Below, piece by piece: positions 52,108 to 60,963 of a stretch of 64,000 nt of DNA (the first letter of the stretch is position 1; every line of letters starts with the position of its first letter). Where the stretch lies: NCBI GenBank assembly GCA_013813775.1, contig JACCRE010000341.1, positions 1-64,000 of the forward strand. Direction: 5' to 3'. A program made the translations under genes and the position numbers. This DNA comes from Planctomycetaceae bacterium (GTDB lineage: Bacteria > Planctomycetota > Planctomycetia > Planctomycetales > Planctomycetaceae). The notes under the pieces were generated by a model. The model made no database searches. It was not told where the DNA came from and was given only the letters and a program-made list of their open reading frames with translations.

Positions 52108-53169
52108 ATGGAACCACAAATCGCCATGCGAGAATTCGCGTTCTTCCCCGTCGCCGTGATGATCCTGCTGGCCCTGGGCGCGTGCGGACTCGCGTGCCGA
52201 CGCCTTGTCTCCGTCATCTTTCTGGTGGGCGGCGGCGTCATCGCGCTGCTCGTGCTGGGAGCGATCGGCTTCACATCGGTGCGGCAAGTCCATTATGTCG
52301 AGGCTCAACAACTCGAAGTGCGGCAACAGGCCCGCATCGAACTTACGCGGCAACACGAAGCGGCACGGCTGTTGAACGCCGAACCGATTCCGATGCCCGA
52401 TCGCAGCCAGCCGGTTGAAGCGCCGCGACCGTCGAAACGTGCTGAAGCGACCGTCAGTCGAGTCGAAGAAATCACGCCGGCGGCTTCCGAGTCGTTGCCC
52501 GACTGGGTGAGAACGACGATGGTTTCGCACGGCGATCAGCGACTGGTCGTCGTCAACAGCCAGCAGTTCGCCGATCCGACCACGGCCTGGTCGGAAGCGC
52601 TCGCCGCAGCGACCGAACTCGTCCGGCGGAACTTCGACGACGCGAATCATCACTCCCATGAGTCGTGGCAACTTGATCCAGAGACCGTGCGCTCACACGC
52701 CGTCAGGAACAGCTTTACCGAGGAGATTCGCCGCACGGCGGGCGAGCATGATTTCACCGTCTATCGGACGTATCTGCTCGTCGAGCTTTCGCCGGACGTT
52801 CGTCGCCAGATCGAACCCATCTGGCGGCATCAGGTCAGTGGAGGTCGCTCGAAAGTGGTCGCGGTGTTGCTTGCGTCACTGACGGCGATCGCCGGCCTCG
52901 TCGCGGGCTTCTTCCGACTCGATGATCGGACGTCGGGCAGGTATCGTTGGCCGCTGGCGTTCGGTGCGATGGCCGCAGCGGTGCTGCTCGGGGGAGTGGT
53001 GCTCACCGGAGCGCGGCACGCGGCAGGGGGCATGCGTTCCCCCGATCCGTGGCCGACGCCACACGCCCGACCAGTGCCGCCACATGCCGAACCGGCGCCC
53101 CCGCCGATGGCGCTGGCCCCCCAACGACCTCTGGAATCATTCGTGTCGACGACGGAATGCCCGAATTGA
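52108..53169 (+). CDS. Three-helix membrane protein in the kinase-sigma cluster
   Basis: From ATG 52108 the protein is 353 residues. Two hydrophobic segments lie near the N-terminus (FFPVAVMILLALGACGL and VSVIFLVGGGVIALLVLG). A charged region of about 190 residues follows, then two further helices near 260-310 (VVAVLLASLTAIAGLVAG and WPLAFGAMAAAVLLGG), and a proline-rich C-terminus. The central domain (LVVVNSQQFADPTTAWSEAL) has no recognised family. It lies between the kinase and sigma genes. GAAGG 8 bases upstream supports the start. Function unknown. Confidence 0.78.
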   Translation: MEPQIAMREFAFFPVAVMILLALGACGLACRRLVSVIFLVGGGVIALLVLGAIGFTSVRQVHYVEAQQLEVRQQARIELTRQHEAARLLNAEPIPMPDRSQPVEAPRPSKRAEATVSRVEEITPAASESLPDWVRTTMVSHGDQRLVVVNSQQFADPTTAWSEALAAATELVRRNFDDANHHSHESWQLDPETVRSHAVRNSFTEEIRRTAGEHDFTVYRTYLLVELSPDVRRQIEPIWRHQVSGGRSKVVAVLLASLTAIAGLVAGFFRLDDRTSGRYRWPLAFGAMAAAVLLGGVVLTGARHAAGGMRSPDPWPTPHARPVPPHAEPAPPPMALAPQRPLESFVSTTECPN

Positions 53170-53190
53170 CGGGCGGGTGGTCGGGTGGCA

Positions 53191-53215
53191 CGAGCGCTCC
53201 CTGCCGGTCGTGGCT
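53191..53215. repeat. Half copy of the palindromic repeat
   Basis: GAGCGCTCCCTGCCGGTCGT followed by GGCT resembles one arm of the 41324/42838 element (GCGCTCCCCGATGGTCGCGG). The other arm is missing. It lies just before the ECF sigma gene. Confidence 0.5.
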
Positions 53216-53250
53216 TAACTCCAACCACCAACCACCATCATCTACGCCCC

Positions 53251-53889
53251 ATGCCAACCGTCGAAGCCGACCGGCTGCTTGTGGCTCGCGTGCGCGGCGG
53301 CGACGAGGCCGCGTGGCGCGAGCTCATCGACCGCTACGAAGGCCGGCTCCTGGCGTTCGCGGAGAGCCGGTTGGGCCAGCGGCAGACGGCGGAAGACGTC
53401 GTGCAGGAATCGTTTCTCGGCTTTCTCGTGAGCCTGCCGAACTACGACGACGCGACGCCGCTCGAAAGCTATCTCTTCAGCATCACGGCGCACAAGCTAA
53501 CCGACGCGCTGCGCCGTTCAGGTCGCCGCCCGACGATTCCGCTGCTCGTTCCTGATGAGGATGGCAAGAGCGACGAACCCGCAGGGCGCGGGCGACGCGC
53601 CTCGAGCATGGCTCGCAGCGCGGAAGGCCGAGGGATCGAGCGCACCGTGATCGCAAATTGCCTTCGCGAGTTGATCTCGCAATGGAAAGCGAAGCACGAA
53701 TGGGAGCGGCTCAAATGCATGGAGCTGCTCTTCGCCGCCGGGTTGCCGAACAAAGACGCGGCCGATCGCCTGGGCATCTCTCAACAGGCCGTCGCCAACC
53801 ACAAGCAATTCGTGGTGGTCAAGCTGAAAGAAGCGGCCGCCAAAGCCCGCCTTCGCGACTTCGATCCTGGCGACTACGGCGCGGGCTGA
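53251..53889 (+). CDS. ECF-type sigma factor linked to a protein kinase
   Basis: The 212-residue protein has region 2 (VRGGDEAAWRELIDRYEGRL, then QTAEDVVQESFLGFLVSLP and LESYLFSITAHKLTDALRR) and region 4 with KDAADRLGISQQAVANHKQF. Planctomycetota have ECF groups encoded beside Ser/Thr kinases, and this pairing fits. No anti-sigma gene is visible, so the kinase may control its activity by phosphorylation, which is inference. ATG 53251 gives the usual length. A bidirectional terminator follows. Confidence 0.9.
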   Translation: MPTVEADRLLVARVRGGDEAAWRELIDRYEGRLLAFAESRLGQRQTAEDVVQESFLGFLVSLPNYDDATPLESYLFSITAHKLTDALRRSGRRPTIPLLVPDEDGKSDEPAGRGRRASSMARSAEGRGIERTVIANCLRELISQWKAKHEWERLKCMELLFAAGLPNKDAADRLGISQQAVANHKQFVVVKLKEAAAKARLRDFDPGDYGAG

Positions 53890-53923
53890 CATGGATGCCG
53901 TGAAGTGGCGAGCGGATAAAACA

Positions 53924-53959
53924 CGACGCCCCGGCTGCGTTGCCGCAACCGGGGCGTCG
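53924..53959. terminator. Bidirectional terminator
   Basis: CGACGCCCCGG and CCGGGGCGTCG form a perfect 11-bp stem. It lies between convergent genes; on the reverse strand it is followed by GTGTTTT. It can serve both the sigma factor and the cysteine-rich protein genes. Confidence 0.85.
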
Positions 53960-53986
53960 GTTTCACGATCATCGGCTCTGACGAGC

Positions 53987-54601
53987 TTACTTCACGCAGC
54001 ACCCGTCAGCGCAGCAGCCGGCTTTGCAGCCGCAGTCGTCGCTGCCGCAGCTTCCGCCGCAGCAGCCGTCATCGCAGCAACCGAGAGCGACGCATTCTTC
54101 GCCGCAGCACCCGGCAGCGGCGCAGGCCGCGGTCGTGCAGCAATCGGCTGAAGCCCCGGCCGTCACGGCCAGCACCGGCACCGTCGCCAGGCTTGCCAGG
54201 GCATCGGTCGCCACGGCGTCGCCGTTGCAGCCGTTCTCGCCGCAGCCGTTCTCACAGCAGCCGGCGTCGCAGTTGCAATCGGCCATGCCGCATGCTCCTT
54301 CGCAGCAGCCGTCGGCGCAACAACCTGCGGCGACGCACTCATCGCCGCAGCATGCCGCCGTGCAGCACTGCGCGGCCGAAGCGACGCACTCCACCGCGGC
54401 GACGGCCTGCAAGCCCTGCTTCGCACAGCACGCCGGTTGCGACGCATCTTTCAGCGCGAGTTGCGAGGAGCAACACGCTTTGGGAGCGGAGTCGGCAAGC
54501 GACGCCACGTTGGCTTCACTGTCACCCACGAATCCCGCAACGGCGAGTAACGCCGTGGTCACAAGCGACAAGCCTGAGACGCCTACCAGTTTCGCGAACA
54601 T
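53987..54601 (-). CDS. Exported protein with duplicated cysteine-rich domain
   Basis: The 204-residue protein has a signal peptide (LSLVTTALLAVAGFVG) and 38 cysteines, most as CC pairs. Two homologous segments are visible: residues 79-120 and 154-202. Both contain CCxxxC, then EECVALGCC-like (DECVAAGCC in the first) and a C-terminal AGCCxxGC. Between them is a 25-residue Ala/Val/Thr linker. The pattern recalls metallothioneins or disulfide-rich scaffolds, but no known family is recognised. AAGGAAAG precedes ATG 54601. The gene upstream on the same strand also encodes a cysteine-rich exported protein. Confidence 0.85.
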   Translation of the reverse strand: MFAKLVGVSGLSLVTTALLAVAGFVGDSEANVASLADSAPKACCSSQLALKDASQPACCAKQGLQAVAAVECVASAAQCCTAACCGDECVAAGCCADGCCEGACGMADCNCDAGCCENGCGENGCNGDAVATDALASLATVPVLAVTAGASADCCTTAACAAAGCCGEECVALGCCDDGCCGGSCGSDDCGCKAGCCADGCCVK

Positions 54602-54624
54602 GGATCTTTCCTTTCGGGAAGAGC

Positions 54625-54643
54625 GGCCGGCTCCACGCCGGCC
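54625..54643. promoter_or_regulatory. Hairpin in the leader of the cysteine-rich gene
   Basis: GGCCGGC-TCCAC-GCCGGCC is a perfect 7-bp stem 24 bases before the start codon, on the transcribed reverse strand. It may regulate or simply be a repeat. No T run follows. Confidence 0.45.
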
Positions 54644-54771
54644 AGAGCGTTTGATGAAATGACGCGCCGATCCGACACGGACAGGGCGCAGTGGGACGCA
54701 GTCCCGAATCCAAAGAGCGTCTCGCGATCACGCGAGCACGGAATCAAAGAGAGTCGCGGCAGAACGCGCGA

Positions 54772-55212
54772 CTAAATGAGCCAGACGCAGAGCCAGGCGC
54801 ACGATGCGAGCGCCGTTCGATGAAACGGCTCATCGGTATCGAATTCCAAGGCTTCGGCAGCCGTGACGGCAGGTTCAGCCGTTTCGACGGCGGCGACCAG
54901 CCCGCCGGAAAACACCGGCGGCAACTCGACTCGCTCTGAAACGGCAACCTTCGGTCCAGCCGAGCAAATCAGGCAACTGTCCGAGCCGGAGGGGGCATAC
55001 GGTATCCCGACCGCCGCAACATCCATCAGCCGCGATGGCGGCTTGTGACAACAGGACGGCTGTGCCGGTTCTGAGGTCGCGTGACAGCAGGCCGAATGAT
55101 CGGCCAGCGCGGCCCTCAATTCGCAACATGACGCCGACGAAAACGCAACCTGCGCCGTCGCGACAAGCGCGAGGACGGCCGGGGTGATGCGTTTGGTCAC
55201 AAGCGGCATCAT
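54772..55212 (-). CDS. Small exported protein with CC motifs
   Basis: The 146-residue protein has a signal peptide (ITPAVLALVATAQVAFSSA) and eleven cysteines: CC at the maturation site, SACCHA, PSCCHKPP, CLIC, and two near the C-terminus. The last 20 residues are hydrophobic (TALASCAWLCVWLI). The CCH motifs suggest metal or haem handling, but no family was recognised. It lies 170 bases upstream of the duplicated cysteine-rich gene in the same direction, so the two may work together. Confidence 0.65.
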   Translation of the reverse strand: MMPLVTKRITPAVLALVATAQVAFSSASCCELRAALADHSACCHATSEPAQPSCCHKPPSRLMDVAAVGIPYAPSGSDSCLICSAGPKVAVSERVELPPVFSGGLVAAVETAEPAVTAAEALEFDTDEPFHRTALASCAWLCVWLI

Positions 55213-55336
55213 GACAGCGGCGTCTCAAACCAGAGGGTTCAGATGATTCGACACGTTTATGGTAGGAGTCTTTGCCGCTCCAATCCAGATCAATCTGCCG
55301 AAAACCGGAAGGAGGTTCGCTCAGAGTTTTGAACAA

Positions 55337-55753
55337 TCACTCGAAAAGCGACAAGATTCGCGAGCCGAGGATCACCGCCACCGACGCCGCCGAACCAAGA
55401 CTCGCCACCGCGACGGCGGCCGCTCCGAGCCGTCGGATCGCGGATGCGGGCTTCGGGCCTGCCGTGGCGATGACTTCGCCAAGCTGCTTCAGAACCTGGT
55501 GAAACAGTTCCGCGGCGATCGTGACGGCGAGGGCGAGCAGGAGGATCGACCATTGCGTCGCCGAAAGGCCGAGCATCGCCGCGGCCGCGAGGGCGAGACT
55601 TCCCGCGAACAAATGGACGAAAAAGACGCTGTCCGACCGGAAACCGGCGGTGATTCCGCGCTCCGCTTCCACGAGCCATTGACGCCACGCCGCCCGGCGG
55701 CGGGTGGGACGAAGCCTTGAGCACGGAGGAGCATCTCGTAAGGTCACGGACAT
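55337..55753 (-). CDS. DgkA-like membrane protein lacking the catalytic motif
   Basis: The 138-residue protein has the length, three-helix layout and N-terminal helix of prokaryotic diacylglycerol kinase (AERGITAGFRSDSVFFVHLF, then QWSILLLALAVTIAAEL). In the place of the catalytic NTAIE motif it reads FHQVLK (84-89), and the KD.AG motif after it is RRLGAAAV. E82 is retained. It is probably a non-catalytic DgkA relative. The N-terminal 20 residues are basic. Situated between the cysteine-rich gene and the LptD-like gene. Confidence 0.72.
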   Translation of the reverse strand: MSVTLRDAPPCSRLRPTRRRAAWRQWLVEAERGITAGFRSDSVFFVHLFAGSLALAAAAMLGLSATQWSILLLALAVTIAAELFHQVLKQLGEVIATAGPKPASAIRRLGAAAVAVASLGSAASVAVILGSRILSLFE

Positions 55754-55894
55754 GTAAGGCAGTCCGGCGGATCAGGGGCCGCGGTCGGAGAAGTCAAGAA
55801 TGGGAGGACGGAAGGATGGATGGAAGAAGGAAAAGAATGCCCGACTCTCTCACTTCTCGCTCCTCACTTCTCCCGTTCTTCCGTTCTTCTTCCA
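55754..55894. repeat. Purine/pyrimidine-rich gap before lptD end
   Basis: AGAATGGGAGGACGGAAGGA (from 55798) and TTCTCCCGTTCTTCCGTTCT (around 55868) are imperfect inverted repeats. They are the same family as tracts at 311-351 and 60850-60928. The gap holds no gene. Confidence 0.55.
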
Positions 55895-58800
55895 CTACGG
55901 ATTAATCGGCGGCGTGAGCAGCGAACTGAGTTGCATCGTGTTCGCGCTGCGCATGTTTCCGAAGCGAGGTTCGATCGCGAACGTCACGCCGAAATTGTCG
56001 GTGTTGCGGTTGTCCTGCAGCCCCAGATGAAACAGGAAATCGGCACCGACGCGAGTCAGCGTCAGCGACTCTCCGGTGTTCGCGGTGTCGCGGACGTCGA
56101 TGTAGCCGGCGAGGGTCGAAATCCACTTGGGACTCATCACATAGCTGTAGCTGCCGACGAGGATGTCGGTCCGCTGGCGGCCGAACTCGATGTGTCGTGC
56201 GCCCAGATACAGACTGCCGCGTCGCGAACGCTGCGTGCGGAAGCCCGCGCTCCACAACCGCTGTGCGTTGTCGAACATGTCGTACTGCGCGTCGGCGAGG
56301 AACCGCGTGCGATCGCTGACGAGCCAGCTATAGTTGCCGAAGATCAGGCCGGCGGTTTCGCCGAAGTTGTCGCGATCGGCGTTCGGGAACAGCGAAAGAC
56401 CGGTGTCGAGCGTCATCCAGTCGCGAATCCGCAGCCGTCCCGGAGGACCGGCCTTCGTCTGCAATCGCTGCCGCGCGGCGAGCCGAATGACCTGCTGGTC
56501 CTCGACGAGTTCGTAGTACGGACTGCCGAGCGGCACGCCGGCTCCCGTTCGCACGCCGTAGAAGCGAGGATCAAGCGTATCGGGCAGTGCACCCCGAAAG
56601 AAGGCGTCCGGAAGGCGATAGCGCACCCGCTCCTGCGCGTTGTCGTCGAACTCGTTGTACTGGGCGACGTCGCCGAGAGGCTCGGTGGTGTCGGTGAGGC
56701 GGTATTCGCCTTCAAGGCGAATCTTGTGAGCAAGTCCGTTGAGACCCAGCGTGCGGTTGTAGACGTTGGGAAAGACTCGCTGGAATTGCGTGCTCGCACG
56801 GACACCCACCGAGCTGGTGAGCCTCCCCAGGCTGTCGCCGTCCATGCCCTCCTCCCAGAATGCCGCCTCGCCCATCGCGAAAGGCACGATGTTGACGGGG
56901 CCGACCGGCAGGTGTAGATCGAGCTGGTGACGCGTCATGAAGCTCGCGCCTTCGACGTCGGGCGCGTAGGGCAGCGGGTCGAAGAACCGTTCGTCGCGAT
57001 AGTCGTCGGGATCCGCCGGGTTGATGTCGCCGTAGCCGGCGAGCGTGTGACTGCTCCAGGTCAGCCAGCCATCGAACAACGGCTCCGACAAGCCCCACAG
57101 ATCGCCCTTCGGATACCAGCCGGTGACGGTTTCGAAGTCATTGAGCGGCGCCTTGCCGAGCAGTTCGTAGCTCCAGTTGCCGAAGCCCAGGTCGTCGAGC
57201 GACTGGGTCGCGTAGAGCAGGTTTTCCTGATCCTTATCGTTGTTGAACTCGGTGCTGAAGTACTGCTCGAGCATGTTCCGGTCGGACACGATGCCCAACT
57301 CGGCATTGACGTGGGCATGCACCGGGAAGTCATGCCGGTGACGCCATTTGAAGCGATAGCGATTGTCGGTCGACGGCTCGAGATCGTTGCGAAACCGGCC
57401 GAGGCGGTCCTGTCCGTCGTCGTGAACGTAGTAGCCGATCCCCGTGCCTCGAAAGCGGTCTTCAACGCCGAACAGATCTTCGCCGTTGTAGTTGCCGCTC
57501 AGCCCGCCGCCCGGCCCTCGTTCGCTGTAGTAATCGGCGAGCAAGTTCAGATTGACCCCGGGAGGCTGTTCGATGCCGAAGAGGTCGAACGGATCCCAGA
57601 CGGTTTTCACGCGGAAGCCGAAGATGCGATCGTTGCCCACCGCCGCCTGCTTGAGCGGGATGTTGATGTCTTCAGCGGGACCGGCCAAATACGGCGAGTA
57701 GAGGATCGGAACCTCGCCCACCCGGACCGTGTTCCCGTAGCTGCGGACCCAGTTCGTCTCGACCATTTCCATGCCGGTCGCGGGATCGACCACGGTGCTG
57801 CCTGCCCCCAGCCACTGCAGGTTCACGTCGTAGCGCGGCTCGACGAAGATCTCGCGAGACTGCAGGCGATAACCCGGCTGCCCGAACGTGCTGGTGGTGG
57901 TCCAGGCGTCAAAGGCGTGGAAACGGCCGCGCGAGAGCTGACGCAGATTGTCGGCCCTGAGCCGCAGGTCGCTGCCGAGGGCGGGAATGAACGCCCGCAG
58001 TTCCGCCCGTTCCATCAAGGCTCGCTCTTCTCGCGCATCGTAAATGGCTCGTTGGGCGCGAATCTCGCGGTCGCCCTGCCGGATGATGATGTTGCCTTCC
58101 AGGTAGACCGTGTACGGCGTGTCCTCGCTTTGCACCTGTTCCTGCTCGAAATTCTCGTTCATCGACTGCGTCCAGATCACCGCCTTGTCGGCGGAGAGAT
58201 CGACGAGCCCGATCTGGTCGTCCAGACCATCGATGAGCACGTTGACGCCGCCGGTGATCACCGTGACCTGCTCGGGCGGAATCGTTTGCGTCGAACGAAC
58301 GCTTTCGACGTTAAAGGGGACCGTCGAACGCTGAAAGATGCGGACCCGTCGCAATTTTCCCGGAGTGGGACGCAGCGCGACGGTTTCGTAGCCCATTTCG
58401 GAATCGATCGGTGACTCTTGTTCGGTCGCCAACGGATTGCCCACGGCTCCCGCCGATCCCGTCGTCGTTCGACGTCGCCCAAGGGCACGCTGGTAGAGCG
58501 GATCGTCGACCTCTGATCGAGCGATCTGTTCCGCGGCCCGCAACTCGACCGATTCGGCCGGAAACGAGAAGACCATCGAGGGTTCGGCGATGCTCTTTCC
58601 GGCTTCCTCAAGTCGTGCGTTGCCGTCGAGGTAGGCGATGACCTGCTCGCCGTCTGGAGTCGGCCGACGCCAGAGCACCATCTCGTCGGCCAGCAACGTC
58701 GTGCCTTCGTGGCGGATGACGCAACTGCCGCGAAGCAGCGTGACTTCCTCGCCGTTCTCCGACCAGGTGTAAGCAAAGCGGCCGTCAACCGTCGCGGCTG

Positions 58801-59002
58801 CGGAGACCGCCGCTCGCCCAATCGTATCGGTGCCGCTCGACGACAATGGCGCGGGCGGCGGCGGCGCGCTGCCGGGCACTCCCTCGCCGAATCCGCCGAA
58901 CAGTCGGTCGATGGTGACGCGGCCGATCGGTCGTTCCGGTTCCGCGGCGAATGACGTGCAGAACCCGAGCGCGACGGCGGCAAACGCCGCCGTCCGCCAC
59001 AC
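55895..59002 (-). CDS. lptD: LptD-like outer-membrane LPS assembly protein
   Basis: LptD places LPS in the outer leaflet of the outer membrane. The 1035-residue protein has a signal peptide (TAAFAAVALGFCTSFAAE), an OstA/LptA-like beta-jellyroll part (GTTLLADEMVLWRRP, YLEGNIIIRQGDREIRAQRA), and a long C-terminal part of alternating polar/aromatic strands typical of a beta barrel (WYPKGDLWGLSEPLF, TFAIEPRFG). The N-terminal part is longer than in E. coli. I start at GTG 59002 because a promoter at 59204-59233 excludes the longer frame that begins at 59233. Related to LptD by architecture; sequence identity is probably low. Confidence 0.85.
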   Translation of the reverse strand: MWRTAAFAAVALGFCTSFAAEPERPIGRVTIDRLFGGFGEGVPGSAPPPPAPLSSSGTDTIGRAAVSAAATVDGRFAYTWSENGEEVTLLRGSCVIRHEGTTLLADEMVLWRRPTPDGEQVIAYLDGNARLEEAGKSIAEPSMVFSFPAESVELRAAEQIARSEVDDPLYQRALGRRRTTTGSAGAVGNPLATEQESPIDSEMGYETVALRPTPGKLRRVRIFQRSTVPFNVESVRSTQTIPPEQVTVITGGVNVLIDGLDDQIGLVDLSADKAVIWTQSMNENFEQEQVQSEDTPYTVYLEGNIIIRQGDREIRAQRAIYDAREERALMERAELRAFIPALGSDLRLRADNLRQLSRGRFHAFDAWTTTSTFGQPGYRLQSREIFVEPRYDVNLQWLGAGSTVVDPATGMEMVETNWVRSYGNTVRVGEVPILYSPYLAGPAEDINIPLKQAAVGNDRIFGFRVKTVWDPFDLFGIEQPPGVNLNLLADYYSERGPGGGLSGNYNGEDLFGVEDRFRGTGIGYYVHDDGQDRLGRFRNDLEPSTDNRYRFKWRHRHDFPVHAHVNAELGIVSDRNMLEQYFSTEFNNDKDQENLLYATQSLDDLGFGNWSYELLGKAPLNDFETVTGWYPKGDLWGLSEPLFDGWLTWSSHTLAGYGDINPADPDDYRDERFFDPLPYAPDVEGASFMTRHQLDLHLPVGPVNIVPFAMGEAAFWEEGMDGDSLGRLTSSVGVRASTQFQRVFPNVYNRTLGLNGLAHKIRLEGEYRLTDTTEPLGDVAQYNEFDDNAQERVRYRLPDAFFRGALPDTLDPRFYGVRTGAGVPLGSPYYELVEDQQVIRLAARQRLQTKAGPPGRLRIRDWMTLDTGLSLFPNADRDNFGETAGLIFGNYSWLVSDRTRFLADAQYDMFDNAQRLWSAGFRTQRSRRGSLYLGARHIEFGRQRTDILVGSYSYVMSPKWISTLAGYIDVRDTANTGESLTLTRVGADFLFHLGLQDNRNTDNFGVTFAIEPRFGNMRSANTMQLSSLLTPPINP

Positions 59003-59329
59003 GCGAACCGCGAATTCCTTTCGCGGAAACCGTGGCAAACAGCCCGGCACAGGCAATTCCGGCGGGTGACGATCGAAAATGGAAGGAGGCGGACGGGCGT
59101 CCTGCCCGTGTTCGGGAGTCGTCACCGAACTCGGCCAGAGGCCGAGCGCAATGGCGACGCCCGCACGACGACCGCAGTCGGTCGCCCTGTAGAAAGGGGG
59201 CGGACTATAGGTCCGACGGACCCGTTCCGTCAATCGCGGTTGCGGGCCGAATGGGGCGATGTAATGCCAAATGCGGTGCCCAGTTACGTTCAGAGCCTGA
59301 TTGCGAGAGACGGCCAGACTGGTCGTCGT
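59003..59329. other. 327-base intergenic region with a promoter
   Basis: The gap between the LptD-like gene and the GT39-like gene upstream on the same strand holds a sigma-70-type promoter at 59204-59233 for the LptD-like gene. No other gene was recognised in it. Confidence 0.5.
59204..59233 (-). promoter_or_regulatory. Sigma-70-like promoter for the LptD-like gene
   Basis: On the reverse strand TTGACG (59233-59228) and TATAGT (59209-59204) are 18 bases apart, a close match to the consensus. Transcription would begin near 59197, leaving a leader of about 195 bases. Confidence 0.6.
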
Positions 59330-60673
59330 TCACGGCGCAACTTTGGCGTACCGACGGGCCGAAACCATCGCACAGGCTCTCGCGGCGAGAAGTGCGACGA
59401 CAGGCACGCAAGGAGCCCGCATTCTGGCATCGCTCCAATAAATCGCATGCACGGCGGTGAACGCGATGACAAGCAGCAGCGCCGGCACCCAAGCCGCAAG
59501 TCGTTCGCCATTCTCTGCGCGGCGGCCTTCCGGACCTGGTTCTCTGTTCTTGAAGGACCGCCAGAACCGGATGCCGATTCCGATGAGTGCAAGCAGCGCC
59601 AATGCCTGTGTCACCGCGTAGAAGGTGCCCACGCTCCAGCGCGTGGCGGCGGGAATCGAACCGGCCGGCACGATGTCCCAGAACCGCGTCACCCGATGCA
59701 CGGACGACCGCACGAACAGCCGCGGATGACGACGGATCGTGTCGAACGCCTGATCTCGCATCCAGCGATCGCGGGCAAGCTCGTCGGTCGCAGCGATACC
59801 GTCGGCCGCCATCGCTTCTTCCAGCGAATGTTGCCACTCGTCGAGACGTTCGCGTCCCCACACAGTGTCGGAAGGTGCGAGCACGACTTCCCGCCAGAAG
59901 ACGAGGTTGTTCGCGAGCAGCAGCGTGTATCCGCCGTGCGTCGTCGTGACGACCGGGAGACCGATGACGATGTTATTCCGGACGGCCCATGGCGCGACAA
60001 CCGTTCCCAAACCCAGCAGCACACATCCCGTTGCCCCAATCCAGTTTCGCAGCCGCGTCCGATCTCGGGCGACCTCGTAACCCCATGCCACCCCCGCGAG
60101 CATGCCAAAGGCCCAGAACGTCGGCCGCGAGAGGACCGCGAGTCCGAAGGATGCACCAAGCGTGGTCGCGAGAAGCAGCGTCGCTCTTCGATTCGCCGAC
60201 GGCCTCGGCATTCGATCGTGGACGATGATCGTCAGCCAGAGCACAAGTGCCGACAGAAACGTGCAGGTCACCTCGGTCATGATCTGCGGCGTGTAACGCA
60301 GAAGCAACGGGTCGAGCGCGACGATCGCGCCCGCCAGCAGGGCAAAACGATTCAGTCCCAAACGACGGCCGAGGGCGACGACAATGGCGACCGTCGCCGT
60401 TCCCAGCGCGATCTGCAAGGTCGCGATTCCCCACCGTCCCGCGGGCAACACCGTCGCGAGCAGGATCGGATACAACGGCGGTCGATAGGCGGTCGGCCGT
60501 CCGTCGGGAGCCGCGAACCCGCGACCATCGAGCAACCGCTCCGCGAGTCCGCGGTAGGCATCCGGATCGCGACCCAAATCCGCCGACCATGCCAGGCATG
60601 CCGCGATGCGGAGCGCCGCAGCGAGAAACAGGAGGGCCACCAGACCTGGTTGCCTTTTCCGTTGGACCGACAC
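59330..60673 (-). CDS. GT39-like membrane glycosyltransferase
   Basis: The 447-residue protein has about ten helices and the pattern of dolichyl-phosphate-mannose mannosyltransferase-type enzymes (ArnT/PMT): an early luminal acidic pair in WSADLGRDPDAYRGLAERLL, then GRPTAYRPPLYPILLATV, and many positively charged short loops. Such enzymes transfer a sugar from a polyprenyl carrier to a protein or lipid. I start at GTG 60673; the extension to 60952 reads through repeats. No substrate can be stated. Confidence 0.82.
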   Translation of the reverse strand: MSVQRKRQPGLVALLFLAAALRIAACLAWSADLGRDPDAYRGLAERLLDGRGFAAPDGRPTAYRPPLYPILLATVLPAGRWGIATLQIALGTATVAIVVALGRRLGLNRFALLAGAIVALDPLLLRYTPQIMTEVTCTFLSALVLWLTIIVHDRMPRPSANRRATLLLATTLGASFGLAVLSRPTFWAFGMLAGVAWGYEVARDRTRLRNWIGATGCVLLGLGTVVAPWAVRNNIVIGLPVVTTTHGGYTLLLANNLVFWREVVLAPSDTVWGRERLDEWQHSLEEAMAADGIAATDELARDRWMRDQAFDTIRRHPRLFVRSSVHRVTRFWDIVPAGSIPAATRWSVGTFYAVTQALALLALIGIGIRFWRSFKNREPGPEGRRAENGERLAAWVPALLLVIAFTAVHAIYWSDARMRAPCVPVVALLAARACAMVSARRYAKVAP

Positions 60674-60963
60674 GTACTCTGTCCCATGCGACGGACGGCG
60701 ACTGCCGCTATCCTTTGCGAACGTTCTGAACGGGCGATGATAGCTTCTGTCGACCGTGTCCGTCGTCTGGACCCGTATTCTCTCGGTTCTGTATTGCTTG
60801 ATTGCTCGCCCGTTATCGCTCGCTGCCTGATCGACGCTCAGGGAGAATGGAAGAAGTGAGAAGGTAGAAGTCAGACGAGTTGTCCCGCGATGGGAGACGC
60901 GGGCGAAGTCGTGGATTCTCACTTCTTCGGTCCTCATTTCTTCCGTTCTCACTAAGTTACGTG
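60674..60963. repeat. Gap with 13-bp inverted repeat
   Basis: GAAGAAGTGAGAA (60850-60862) is repeated inverted as TTCTCACTTCTTC (60916-60928), with purine- and pyrimidine-rich flanks. The gap lies between divergent genes (the GT39-like gene and the second RND exporter) and should contain both promoters. No gene was seen in it. Confidence 0.6.

Noticed and set aside
54024-54662. Long open frame on the opposite strand of the cysteine-rich gene
   Set aside because: It is Gln/Pro/Ser repeats created by reading CC codons backwards; it has no recognisable domain and the reverse strand encodes a signal peptide and repeated cysteine pattern.
59003-59233. Longer start of the LptD-like gene at 59233
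   Set aside because: A TTGACG/TATAGT promoter covers that start, and the added residues are Arg/Pro-rich without a signal peptide.
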